From NCBI RefSeq assembly GCF_001445575.1, contig NZ_CP013200.1, positions 3,596,001 to 3,660,000 of the forward strand: a stretch of 64,000 bases of DNA. Reading direction: 5' to 3'. Origin of the DNA: Arthrobacter alpinus (GTDB lineage: Bacteria > Actinomycetota > Actinomycetes > Actinomycetales > Micrococcaceae). How positions within the stretch are numbered: position 1 is the stretch's first letter; every line of letters starts with the position of its first letter. A program made the position numbers and the translations under genes. The notes beneath the pieces were generated by a model. It made no database searches. It was not told the origin of the DNA and saw only the letters and a program-made list of their open reading frames with translations. Below are positions 53,558 through 61,711 of this stretch, in pieces.

Positions 53558-53605
53558 GCTTCCAAAAAAGGGCCCACAGCTCCGAGGGATCCGAAGCGGA
53601 CCTCA

Positions 53606-53642
53606 GGGGAACCCTCATCAGCGTCACTGATGAGGGTTCCCC
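53606..53642. terminator. Perfect 15-bp stem-loop downstream of carboxylase alpha gene
   Basis: GGGGAACCCTCATCA and TGATGAGGGTTCCCC pair around a seven-base loop. There is no T-run on either side, so it is at best a weak terminator. Part of the stem is former coding sequence of the response-regulator remnant. Confidence 0.5.
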
Positions 53643-53951
53643 CGTCATATTCGTCCCCGTGGAGTCGACGCATCAAATCTGACTTTGTACGTACCTGTTT
53701 TCCGCTGTTTACGAGGACGTGCAGAATATAGAATTCGGTGCGGGTCAACTCAAGTTCCGTTCCATCCACTGCCGCGAGTGCGCCACCTTGCCCATTGCGG
53801 TGACTGGATTGCGATCGGGTCCAAATTCAAGATCGGCTGCCAGCACCGGGGCTGTTTCTATTGGCGCAAGCAACGGTTCTTCCCTGGGGAACAGTGAGCG
53901 GTGCAGCATGGCTGATCTGCTCACCTCCTCCGCCATCACGGTAAAGCGCTC
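53610..53951 (-). pseudogene. Remnant of an OmpR/PhoB-type response regulator
   Basis: On the minus strand, FTVMAEEVSRSAMLHRSLFPREEP resembles in part the end of a receiver domain (usual form KPFTVAELVARVRAMLRR). LEFGPDRNPVTAMGKVAHS and then, in another frame, DGTELELTRTEFYILHVLVN, KQVRTKSDLMRRL, GDEYDGGTLISDADE match an OmpR winged helix. A frameshift lies near 53770. The protein stops before the recognition wing (usual AVEVHVANLRRKLG), and the phosphorylated Asp region is missing. It cannot be functional. Confidence 0.65.
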
Positions 53952-53990
53952 CCCCAGCGATGTGGCCCAGTTACAGGATGGGACAGTCTT

Positions 53991-54245
53991 GTCTCTGCGA
54001 CTCCGGCAGCAGCAGCCAATGACGTTGCGGTGAACTATCAGTGCCAGGAACCTCTTGTGGCTATGGTCGACGGCGTTCGGATCAGCCAGGTGCTGGACAA
54101 TCTGATCTCCAAGGCCATCATTGCTTCTCACGGCGGTGTCCTGTCCGTAAAAAGTAAGCTGGGTGTAGGCACCACCAGGAGCATTGTCATTCCGGCCCGT
54201 GTCCTCAACGCTGAACTCCGAGTTTCTGAGGCTACCAAACAGTGA
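53991..54245 (+). pseudogene. Remnant of a sensor histidine kinase (ATPase domain with internal deletion)
   Basis: The plus-strand frame reads EPLVAMVDGVRISQVLDNLIS, which is the N-box region of a kinase ATPase domain (usual form ...DNLLSNAIKYSP). It passes directly into IASHGGVLSVKSKLGVGTT, the G2-box region. About 50 residues between the boxes, including the first glycine motif, are missing, as are the dimerisation and sensor parts. It is tail-to-tail overlapped by the cell-wall protein gene at 54232. Confidence 0.6.
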
Positions 54246-55245
54246 GATCGTAAGGCCCATATTGGACAGTCTTATAAACGGGGTCCCCTGCTTGCGTTCC
54301 ATTCATCGGCAGGATTCGTAAAGAGTACTTCCCAAAAAAGGCGGCATCTGCAACGTTGGTCCCGGCCTGATTCCACGGCCGCGGAGGGAAGGCCAGTGTA
54401 GTCCCCAACGTCGAGGTAGTGAACTCAACTCCGTACTTTGGACCCGCATTAGCAAGCACAATCGTGACCACGTAGCTGGTGGCCGTACCCGGTGTCCAGC
54501 TGACCTTCAACAAATTGTCGTTCGGTCGCACAGCCATGGGCTCAGTACTCACCAACAATGCACCCAATGGTGGTTGACCATCTGTGGCCCCATAGTCGCA
54601 ACCGGAGTTGTCCTTGCCGAAGTGACGCAGTGTTCGATAACTCGGGTCCCCTGCAACCCCAGTACTGGTGTTCAGCGGCTGGATGCGTAAAAGATAATTT
54701 CCGTAGGCAGCGCTCTTGTTGTCAAGGGAAAAGCCGACAGTTTTTTGGCTAACGATCTGTGTTTGCTGGAAGAGTGCACTGGAGGTCTGAGACTTAAGCG
54801 AGACCACGTAGCTGATACCCGAGGCTTGGCTGCCATTCCATCCAATGGTGAAATTTCCCGAATTTCCACTGCTGCTGCAAGTGATGGTGGCCGGGTCAAT
54901 TGTTGAAGGTAATGACCTAATGACGGGATTTGCCACAATATTCGCCGTGTCGGCTGAGTTCGCTGTGGGTGTCGGCGTAGGCACCAGAGTTGGACTAGGC
55001 GTGGGAGTCGACTCAGGAGTTGGGACCACGGTTGGACTGGGTGTGGGTGCTGCGCCCGCCGTGATCTCAATGGTTGTTGTGGCGCTTTGGTTCCAGTTGG
55101 CAATGGCAATACCCCCGGAGCCGAGAAGAACCGTCACGACGAAGGCAACTGCGGCTGTTTTAAAGCCCGGCAGCTTGCGCAAGTCTCGCCGTGGCACCAC
55201 TGGGCTCGCCTTGTGGTCAGGTTCCCCGGATTCATGGGTGGTCAT
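54232..55245 (-). CDS. Exported protein with Pro/Thr-rich stalk, SipW-locus type
   Basis: The 337-residue protein has a cytoplasmic basic stretch, a membrane segment/late signal (FKTAAVAFVVTVLLGSGGIAIANWNQ, about residues 30-55; the ANWNQ end resembles the other exported proteins of the locus), a repetitive stalk (PTPSPTVVPTPESTPTPSP) and two related beta-domains (GNFTIGWNGSQASGISYVVS and LKVSWTPGTATSYVVTIV). It is probably processed by the signal peptidase at 55692. Function unknown, perhaps a fibre or surface component. The ATG at 55245 follows GAAGGACACA. Confidence 0.8.
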   Translation of the reverse strand: MTTHESGEPDHKASPVVPRRDLRKLPGFKTAAVAFVVTVLLGSGGIAIANWNQSATTTIEITAGAAPTPSPTVVPTPESTPTPSPTLVPTPTPTANSADTANIVANPVIRSLPSTIDPATITCSSSGNSGNFTIGWNGSQASGISYVVSLKSQTSSALFQQTQIVSQKTVGFSLDNKSAAYGNYLLRIQPLNTSTGVAGDPSYRTLRHFGKDNSGCDYGATDGQPPLGALLVSTEPMAVRPNDNLLKVSWTPGTATSYVVTIVLANAGPKYGVEFTTSTLGTTLAFPPRPWNQAGTNVADAAFFGKYSLRILPMNGTQAGDPVYKTVQYGPYDLTVW

Positions 55246-55691
55246 TGTGTCCTTCGTTGACTTTTTGACGTCTTGGCGAGATCCCCACATACGCGCTGGC
55301 GCTGAGGAGTACGATCCACGGCCAAGCACTGCGAGCAGTGGCTACAACGTTACTTTGTGGCATGGCATCTTCTGGTCCACGTAGCCCTGAGTTTAATTGT
55401 TCTTCTGGCCACGTGGGACTGCAGTCAAAGAAACTTCTGAGTTCGTTTCGGTAGCCCTGGTGACGGTGCCCCGGCCCATGGATACTCCAGCGGACTGGGC
55501 AGTCTTTGCGGGTGCGCAAGGGGAACCAGGTGCACCTCCGCGGCTGACCCACCCGCAGCGAGTCTTCGGCTCAGAACCATCTGCGGCCAATGCTGGTGGG
55601 GACAGAATCCAAGCCAGTCTCGCCACGCCGGTTGCTGACGCAGTGCTCAACCACAGCAGACCTTGGGCGGAGGGTGCGAGGAGCTTGCCCG
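55246..55691. other. 446-bp stretch between SipW and exported-protein genes, no convincing gene
   Basis: A minus-strand frame (stop 55393, 85 codons from a TTG at 55650) has a weakly hydrophobic start and a Gly/Ala/Arg-rich body (GWVSRGGAPGSPCAPAKTAQ) but no ribosome binding site or recognisable family. It may be a decayed fourth exported-protein gene. Otherwise nothing is seen. Confidence 0.4.
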
Positions 55692-56303
55692 TCAGAGACT
55701 GTGCCTGGCGTTGCGCCCAGACCGCTTCTTATCGAGCGCCCCCCTGAGGATACTCACTGCACCAAAGCCGATGAAACCCACTGCAATGACTGGGAGAATA
55801 ACGTCCCGGTCTTGGCCTACGGCATTGGCGATGACGCCAACATACGGGACTGCGTAGAACAATTTCCCCTTGACTTGCACTTCTTGCACCGGAGTTGAAT
55901 CCGCGAGGGAATTGTTATCTCCCTTGGTAGTCAGGACGCGTGCACCTGACTGGGCGGCTCCAATGGAGATGATTCGGTGTGAGATAACCCCGGGCTTCCC
56001 GGACTCGATCTGGTAGGTGATGATATCTCCGACGCGCAACTCAGCAAACGCGATGGGCTTGACCACCATAAAGGTGCCTGGAGCATATTTCGGCGCCATG
56101 GAACTCGTCAGCACTGTGTACGTCTGCGCGCCGGTGACGATGGGAACAACCACCATCACCAAGGCAACAAGAGCCACCAGGAGCAACAACATATAGGTCA
56201 CAGATCGGCCGATGAAGCGCAGAATCCCGCCTATGTTTTGCGCAACGGCGGCTTCATCGTGGCTCGTCCCAAAAGAGAGAGCTGCTGGGTTGATGACAGA
56301 CAT
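55692..56303 (-). CDS. Signal peptidase I, SipW-like
   Basis: The 203-residue protein has a membrane segment (YMLLLLVALVALVMVVVPIV) and the catalytic serine in TVLTSSMAPKYAPGTFMVV; HRIISIG carries the His that replaces the usual Lys in SipW/archaeal-type peptidases. TKGDNNSLADS is box E, and a second membrane segment lies near the end (VILPVIAVGFIGFGAVSIL). It would process the two small exported proteins upstream. The ATG at 56303 follows AGAGGGAACACC and is 11 bp from the preceding stop. Confidence 0.9.
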   Translation of the reverse strand: MSVINPAALSFGTSHDEAAVAQNIGGILRFIGRSVTYMLLLLVALVALVMVVVPIVTGAQTYTVLTSSMAPKYAPGTFMVVKPIAFAELRVGDIITYQIESGKPGVISHRIISIGAAQSGARVLTTKGDNNSLADSTPVQEVQVKGKLFYAVPYVGVIANAVGQDRDVILPVIAVGFIGFGAVSILRGALDKKRSGRNARHSL

Positions 56304-56314
56304 GGTGTTCCCTC

Positions 56315-56908
56315 TTAGAGTTGGTTGACGACGATCGGGACAGATATTTTGGCACTCTGCCCGCTGAGGCTGGCCGGCATAGTTGCGGCAAGTGTGAGCT
56401 GGAAACAAAACACGCCAGTACCGTTCTTGGCGATGTCTGCCGTTGCAGTTCCGGAGGTTGGCGCGCCAGCATAAGTTACTGATTGGTTGCACTGGGACAG
56501 TGAGCTTGCAGCCACCGTCTTGATGGCCATATAAGGGGCCAGAGAAGACCCCGTGTTGTTACCAACAATCGGCGCACCGGTGCTGGCCCTAACAGTGAAG
56601 ACTCCGCCCGCATCAGTGACGTTGCCGACACGGACCCCGGCGTAGGTACTTTGTCCCGGGATGAGCACGCCTGCGGAGGTGTTACTCAGTGAGAGCGTCG
56701 CTGCGGTCCCATTGGCCAGAGTCATATCGGTGACCCGGTTGGTGTCGGTGTCAGTCAAACTAATCCGGAAATCGGCGGCCGTGACGGTTCCGGCGCTGGA
56801 ACTGACGGCCTTGTTCCAGAGTGCATAGCTTCCTTGGACGGTGAGCATGGCCAGCAGTATCGCAACAAGCACAAGACCAGCTGCTTTCAATGCGTACATG
56901 CTCTTCAT
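56315..56908 (-). CDS. SipW-dependent-type exported protein (TasA/camelysin-like)
   Basis: The 197-residue protein has the unusual late signal peptide of SipW substrates (MKSMYALKAAGLVLVAILLA, then TVQGSYALWNKAV), followed by a beta-rich domain with GTVTAADFRISLTD and a C-terminal ISVPIVVNQL strand. Proteins of this kind can form extracellular fibres. The ATG at 56908 follows GGAAGCAACC. It is the middle gene of the locus. Confidence 0.82.
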   Translation of the reverse strand: MKSMYALKAAGLVLVAILLAMLTVQGSYALWNKAVSSSAGTVTAADFRISLTDTDTNRVTDMTLANGTAATLSLSNTSAGVLIPGQSTYAGVRVGNVTDAGGVFTVRASTGAPIVGNNTGSSLAPYMAIKTVAASSLSQCNQSVTYAGAPTSGTATADIAKNGTGVFCFQLTLAATMPASLSGQSAKISVPIVVNQL

Positions 56909-56981
56909 GGTTGCTTCCGTCAGGAGGGGTAGTGGTGTGCCGTTTGCATCCCGGCACACCACCGGGGTCTACGGACTGGGG

Positions 56982-57524
56982 TTACTTGTTGTTGGTATCC
57001 ACAGGGGCTTGCTGTACCAGCGAGTAACCAATGCCACTGAGGTCAACTGACGCTGAAGCAGCATCGCGGCCCGTGGTTGATTTGTTGAACGTAAAGGTGG
57101 TGGAGGCCGTCACAACTCCGCTATCTGCTGGATGCAGATCAGCCGTCGCAGCAACAACCTTGCTGTCACTCTTGGTCAGCGTGGTGGCCGATACCGTTGC
57201 GTTGGTACCGAAACCGTCTGCAGCGGAGGCTCCCGTTACGGCCAGATGAGCAACCATCAAATCACCAGCAAGAGTGAGGTTCAGCGGCTGCGAATAGCTC
57301 AAGGTGTCTCCGGGAACTACCTTGTAATTGGCAACGTTGACCACGGTGCCAGAGGCGTTGGTCCACACCCCTGCGCTGGCAGGAACCAAGTTCAAATCGC
57401 CGGCAACAACTTTTCCCATGGAAGCACTCTGTGCCTGATTCCAGGTGGCCAGTGTTCCGCCGCCGCCTACCAGCAGGACGATGCCAACACCGGTTGTGAT
57501 TACGCCTTTAGCCATCTTGTTCAT
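56982..57524 (-). CDS. Alternate-type signal peptide exported protein
   Basis: The 180-residue protein starts MNKMAKGVITTGVGIVLLVG followed by GGGTLATWNQ, the signature of alternate-type signal peptides processed by SipW-like enzymes. The mature part is a beta-rich domain (VVAGDLNLVPASAGVW; FTFNKSTTGRDAASASVDLSG). It is the first gene of the locus. The ATG follows AAGGGGTCTCGCA. Confidence 0.85.
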   Translation of the reverse strand: MNKMAKGVITTGVGIVLLVGGGGTLATWNQAQSASMGKVVAGDLNLVPASAGVWTNASGTVVNVANYKVVPGDTLSYSQPLNLTLAGDLMVAHLAVTGASAADGFGTNATVSATTLTKSDSKVVAATADLHPADSGVVTASTTFTFNKSTTGRDAASASVDLSGIGYSLVQQAPVDTNNK

Positions 57525-57878
57525 TGCGAGACCCCTTGTTCAAGTTCTTTTCAGCAAGTGATCCTGCCGATGAGAACAACAATGCCGTCACCCGCTCAAG
57601 AAAGGGCCCTAAAAACCGGGAAGATTCCGACAAGAAAAGCTCAAGATTCAAAGGCCAACCCTGACTCTCAAGGAATGCTCAAGATCTGCCATTGAGACAT
57701 CGTTTTCCTACCCAAACGGCTAGCTCAAATCGTGAAGAGTGTCCGGTAACTTAAGCTTCACTCAAGTCGCTGCTACTGAGGCAAAAACTGGCCATGCCAG
57801 ACTCTTTGCCGGTTATGGTTAGGACTGACAGCAGGTAACCCGCCGCACGATTGAACGGTCCGGAGGTACAGGGAGCAG
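57525..57878. other. 354-bp divergent intergenic region
   Basis: This separates the exported-protein operon (minus) from the Hpt-like gene (plus) and must hold both promoters. Short direct repeats of CTCAAG(A) type occur (57640-57690, and 57760). No clear promoter, RNA gene or ORF could be assigned. Confidence 0.5.
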
Positions 57879-58253
57879 ATGGTCAATGCCACGGCGCCGC
57901 TAGTCTGCATCGAGACTCTCCTGGAATTGGAAGAATCCTTAGGTGGCGAAAGGCATCTAACTCGAAGCTTTGTGAGCCAGTATATAGAAATGTGGCCCCA
58001 GCGTTTTGACCGCATTTATACCGCCATTGTTTCCGGCAACAATGCGGACGCACTGGATTCAGCTCTGAGTCTGCGAAGTTCGGCCTTGATGGTGGGCGCA
58101 GCCCAGCTCGGCGAACTAACCAATGATCTCATTCAGCTTTTAGACTGCCGTAGCCATCCGGAAGCGACAAGGAAAATGGCCTCGCTGCTGTCGTGCGGAA
58201 ATCAAACCGTTGGGCACTTGCGAACTTTGTGCCTCTGTTTAGACAAGCCATAA
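57879..58253 (+). CDS. Hpt-domain-like protein lacking the phospho-acceptor histidine
   Basis: The 124-residue helical protein resembles single-domain Hpt proteins, with FVSQYIEMWPQRFDRIYTAI and SLRSSALMVGAAQLGELTNDL matching the two central helices. Where Hpt proteins have His (usual form AHSLKSSAAMVGA) this one has Leu63 (ALSLRSSALMVGA). It may be a degenerate pseudo-Hpt that binds a response regulator without phosphotransfer, or a decaying gene, in keeping with the two-component remnants 4 kb away. The ATG follows GGGAGCAG. Confidence 0.65.
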   Translation: MVNATAPLVCIETLLELEESLGGERHLTRSFVSQYIEMWPQRFDRIYTAIVSGNNADALDSALSLRSSALMVGAAQLGELTNDLIQLLDCRSHPEATRKMASLLSCGNQTVGHLRTLCLCLDKP

Positions 58254-58311
58254 AAAGTACGACGTCGGGAGGTGCCCTTTCACTAAAAGGTCACCTCCCG
58301 ACGTCGTACTT
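58254..58311. repeat. Long inverted repeat, REP-like family B, copy 2 (bidirectional terminator)
   Basis: AAGTACGACGTCGGGAGGT and ACCTCCCGACGTCGTACTT are perfect 19-base arms around a loop with AAAGG. It starts at the Hpt-like gene's TAA and sits between convergent genes. Arms and loop are related to 49422-49487. Confidence 0.9.
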
Positions 58312-58323
58312 CAGCGGTTAAAG

Positions 58324-58467
58324 CTAGAGTTCGTGCGGCATTTCCTCGGGGCCGGGAAGCTCGTCTTCGTCTTCCGGGTGACGCGCGAGGTTCCACATGG
58401 ACAGGGCCAAACCGCCCCACACAGTCAACATGGCAATGATCATCATGGTGATGGCTACCGGGGTCAT
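58324..58467 (-). CDS. Methionine/alanine importer small subunit-like protein (MetS)
   Basis: This 47-residue protein (MTPVAITMMIIAMLTVWGGL, then ALSMWNLARHPEDEDELPG) is one membrane helix with an acidic tail, as in the MetS small subunits that accompany MetP-type SNF transporters in actinobacteria. The start overlaps the transporter stop as ATGA and follows AAGGAGTTGAAGTC. MetS is needed for transport in the Corynebacterium system. Confidence 0.88.
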   Translation of the reverse strand: MTPVAITMMIIAMLTVWGGLALSMWNLARHPEDEDELPGPEEMPHEL

Positions 58468-60068
58468 GACTTCAACTCCTTGATGTTGTTGTCCACGTCG
58501 CCCTCAAGTTCCGCGGCGGCATTGAACGCTTCATATTCGGGATCCTTGAGCTTGGATTTCTCGCTCCAAGGGATCAGCGAGAGCAGCACGGCGCCCACAA
58601 TCAGCGCACCAGCCATACCCCAGCCGAAGACACCGTTGAACCAGGCTGGGTAGCCTGAGTACTGTTCGGAGCTCTTGGTCTGGATCTCATTGATGAGCAT
58701 GTAGCCCAGGGCCACCGGCACGATGCCACCGACAACAATGCGCCAGCCAGTACCCATCTTGATGGTGGAGGTCCGGTTCAGGTGCTGCTGGAGTCGCGGG
58801 AGGCTGCTGAGCCCGGCAGAGATCACGATGACGGCGACAAGTGCACAGGCCAGAATGCCGAACTGGTTCACGAACGCGTCAGAGGTATCCAGCAAGTGGA
58901 TACCGGTGGTGGTCGGGAACAGGACCAGTGAGATCACAGCTATCGGGATGGTGACAATCAAGGTGGCACTCTTACGGCTCCACCCAAGTTTGTCTTGGAA
59001 GGCCGCAACGATGACTTCGAGAATGGATATCAGCGAGGTCAATCCGGCAAAGACTAGAGATCCAAAGAACATGACGCCCAGCACCGCCCCAAAAGGTGCT
59101 TCGGAAACGATAGTTGGGAAGGCCACGAAAGCCAGCCCGATGCCACCGGAGGCCACCTCATCCACGGGTTTTCCGGAGGTCACTGACATGAAGCCCAGAG
59201 CTGCGAAAACGCCAATACCGGCGAGGATCTCGAATCCGGAGTTGGCGAACGCTACAACCATGCCCGAACCGGTCAAGTCGGTCTTGCGCTTGAGGTAGGA
59301 AGAGTAAGTGACCATGATGCCAAAGGCCACCGAAAGGGAGAAGAAGATGTGGCCAAAGGCAGCTGCCCAGACGCTCGGGTTCTGCAGGGCAGACCATTCC
59401 GGGGTGAAGAAGGCGTTCAAGCCCACCATGGCCCCGTCAAGGAACAGTGACTGCACCACAAGGATCACGAACATGATCACCAACAGCGGCAAGAACACGG
59501 CGTTGGCGCGTGAGATGCCCTTGTTAACGCCGGCCACCATGATCACAATGGCCACAACCCAGACTGCCAGCATGGGGAAGAAGACATTGGAGACGAATTC
59601 AAAGGACAAGCCGGCCTGATCGGCTGACTGCAGGTAGTCTCCGAAGAAGAAGCCTTCGGCGTCGTCGCCCCAGGCTTTCGTGACCGAGAACCACGTATAC
59701 ATGGCCGCCCAGGCAATGATCGCGGCGTAGTAGATGGCAATGACGAAGCAGATCAATACCTGCCACCAACCGATGGGCTCCGCCGCACGGTGCAAGCGGC
59801 GGTAGGACAGGGGTGCCGAGCCGCGGAAGCGGTGGCCAATCGAGTAGTCAAGGAACAATAGCGGGATACCGGCGCACAGCAGTGCAACCAGATAGGGAAT
59901 CAGGAAAGCGCCGCCACCATTTTCATAGGCGACATAAGGGAATCGCCAGATGTTGCCCAGTCCAACGGCGGATCCGATGGCTGAGAGGATGAAGAGTTTT
60001 CGCGAGGAGAATGTCTCTCGAGGGGCTGGAGCGGCTTTTCCGCCCCCGCCTGCGGGTGAGGTAGTCAT
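58464..60068 (-). CDS. Sodium:neurotransmitter symporter family transporter (MetP-like)
   Basis: The 534-residue protein begins with the SNF signature FILSAIGSAVGLGNIWRFPY and has twelve membrane segments. Sodium and substrate site residues are visible in AVGLGNIWRFP and in the unwound segment FFSLSVAFGIMVTYSSYL. With the MetS-like subunit it probably imports methionine and alanine; related transporters take other amino acids. A stem-loop upstream (60174-60219) ends the neighbouring gene. Confidence 0.92.
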   Translation of the reverse strand: MTTSPAGGGGKAAPAPRETFSSRKLFILSAIGSAVGLGNIWRFPYVAYENGGGAFLIPYLVALLCAGIPLLFLDYSIGHRFRGSAPLSYRRLHRAAEPIGWWQVLICFVIAIYYAAIIAWAAMYTWFSVTKAWGDDAEGFFFGDYLQSADQAGLSFEFVSNVFFPMLAVWVVAIVIMVAGVNKGISRANAVFLPLLVIMFVILVVQSLFLDGAMVGLNAFFTPEWSALQNPSVWAAAFGHIFFSLSVAFGIMVTYSSYLKRKTDLTGSGMVVAFANSGFEILAGIGVFAALGFMSVTSGKPVDEVASGGIGLAFVAFPTIVSEAPFGAVLGVMFFGSLVFAGLTSLISILEVIVAAFQDKLGWSRKSATLIVTIPIAVISLVLFPTTTGIHLLDTSDAFVNQFGILACALVAVIVISAGLSSLPRLQQHLNRTSTIKMGTGWRIVVGGIVPVALGYMLINEIQTKSSEQYSGYPAWFNGVFGWGMAGALIVGAVLLSLIPWSEKSKLKDPEYEAFNAAAELEGDVDNNIKELKS

Positions 60069-60173
60069 GAAGCAACGTTAACGTATGGCGAATCGCATCA
60101 GCTGATTTACTGTACTCTTCGGACATTGTTATGGGTTTAAGACATTTGCCGATGGAGCTGGCGACCCAAAAAT

Positions 60174-60219
60174 GGCCTCGATGGTCTCAACCGCTGCAGC
60201 GGTTGAGACCATCGAGGCC
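60174..60219 (-). terminator. Rho-independent terminator after the MFS gene
   Basis: GGCCTCGATGGTCTCAACCGC and its exact complement form a 21-bp stem around TGCA. In the minus direction it is followed by ATTTTT, so it ends transcripts coming from 61711. Confidence 0.92.
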
Positions 60220-60238
60220 TTTAGTTGGGTGTGGGTGC

Positions 60239-60305
60239 TGGGCCCACGCTTGCCAGGTTCCTAGAAATCGCGTCAGCGATTTATAGGCCGGCAAGTGGGG
60301 ACTAG
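60239..60305. repeat. Long palindromic (REP-like) element abutting a stop codon, copy 2
   Basis: Same element as 4589-4657: AAATCGC-gtca-GCGATTT core, with CCTA/TAGG and CTTGCC/GGCAAG arms where copy 1 has CCCGG/CCGGG and CCCGCC/GGCGAG. As in copy 1, the sequence GTGGGGA-CTA runs into the TAG of the minus-strand gene. Confidence 0.85.
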
Positions 60306-61711
60306 CTGACGTTGGAGGTGTAGTCCAGGTCGCGAGTTTCCTTCATGATGAAGAGGGCGATCAGCGTCAGCACTGCCATCGAGGACAGGTAGATACCCAC
60401 CAGAACGGGGCTTCCGTCGGCTGTCTGCCAGAGAGCCACGGCAATGAACGGAGCCACGGCAGCACCAAGGATGCTGGACATGTTGTAGCTGATGGCTGAG
60501 CCGGTGTACCGCACGTTAGTGGGGAACAATTCCGGCAGCAGTGCCCCCATGGGACCAAAGGTCAGGCCCATCAGCGAGAAGCCCACAATGAGCAGCGTCA
60601 TGACACCTGCGGTGCCCGCACCGAACAGCGGTACGAACGTGAATCCGAAGACCAGGATCCCGGCAGTGATCCACAGCAGGGACTTGCGGCGGCCATACTT
60701 CTCCGCCAAAGGTCCGGAGACCAGCGTGAAGATACCGAAGAACACCACACCGATGATGAGCATGACCAGGAATTCGTTGCGCGTGTAGCCCAGTCCGGCG
60801 ACCCAGTTGGCAACGGCGTCGGCACTCATCGGCTTACCCGCAGCCTCGGCCTTGGCCTTGGCTGCTTCGATGGTGGCCGGGGTGGTGCCGTAGGACAGTG
60901 TGAAGGTAGTCATCAGGTAGAAGAGCACATAGGTGGCCAGCATGACGAACGTACCCAGGATCAGGGGGCGCCAGCTGGTCTTGAAGACGCGGCCCACGGG
61001 GAGCTTGGACACTTCACCCTGGTCGATAACCTTCTGGAACGCGGGGGTTTCAACCAGCTTCAGCCGGACGTACAGGCCAATGATGACCATGACGGCACTG
61101 AGGAGGAACGGAATGCGCCAGCCCCACGCTTGGAACTGCTCCGTGCTCATGCCGAGGCTGAGCCACAGGAAGATGCCGTTGGCGAGGATAAAGCCGATGG
61201 GTGCACCCAGCTGCGGGAAGGTTCCCCAGATAGCGCGCTTGCCTTCCGGAGCGTTCTCGGTGGCCAGCAGTGCTGCACCACTCCATTCGCCACCGAGGGC
61301 AAGACCCTGCATAAACCGCATGACCACCAGCAGTGCCGGCGCCCAGAACGTCCAACCGGGCACGAGCGCCGTCGGAAGGCAGCCGATCAGGAAGGTGGCA
61401 ACACCCATGGTCAGCAGGGACGCCACGAGCGTTCCCTTGCGGCCCACTTTGTCGCCGAAGTGGCCAAACACAATGGAACCCAACGGGCGGGCAACGAACG
61501 CCACACCGAAAATGGCGAACGAACTCAGTAGCGCCGTTGCAGCATCCGCGTTGGGGAAGAACAGTGCGGGGAAAACCAGCACTGCAGCCGTTGCGTAAAC
61601 GTAGAAATCGTAAAACTCGATGGTGGTTCCGATAAGGCTGGCCACAATGACCCTGCCGCGGCTGTTGACCGGAGCAGTCTCCGCGGCCGCCGTGATTTTG
61701 GAAGAGCTCAT
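60302..61711 (-). CDS. MFS transporter, metabolite:H+ symporter (MHS) family
   Basis: The 469-residue protein has twelve membrane segments and the MHS start VASLIGTTIEFYDFYVYATA, the loop motif FGHFGDKVGRKGTL, RFMQGLALGGEWSGAALLATE and the second-half AEKYGRRKSLL. The family (ShiA, ProP, KgtP) imports organic acids, betaines or shikimate; the substrate here cannot be told. The ATG giving MSSSKITAAA was chosen; an in-frame start 10 codons earlier is possible. It is divergent from the nitrate genes. Confidence 0.9.
   Translation of the reverse strand: MSSSKITAAAETAPVNSRGRVIVASLIGTTIEFYDFYVYATAAVLVFPALFFPNADAATALLSSFAIFGVAFVARPLGSIVFGHFGDKVGRKGTLVASLLTMGVATFLIGCLPTALVPGWTFWAPALLVVMRFMQGLALGGEWSGAALLATENAPEGKRAIWGTFPQLGAPIGFILANGIFLWLSLGMSTEQFQAWGWRIPFLLSAVMVIIGLYVRLKLVETPAFQKVIDQGEVSKLPVGRVFKTSWRPLILGTFVMLATYVLFYLMTTFTLSYGTTPATIEAAKAKAEAAGKPMSADAVANWVAGLGYTRNEFLVMLIIGVVFFGIFTLVSGPLAEKYGRRKSLLWITAGILVFGFTFVPLFGAGTAGVMTLLIVGFSLMGLTFGPMGALLPELFPTNVRYTGSAISYNMSSILGAAVAPFIAVALWQTADGSPVLVGIYLSSMAVLTLIALFIMKETRDLDYTSNVS

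Noticed and set aside
55393..55650. 85-codon minus-strand frame between SipW and the stalked protein
   Set aside because: No start signal and no family; it may be a relic but cannot be supported as a gene.
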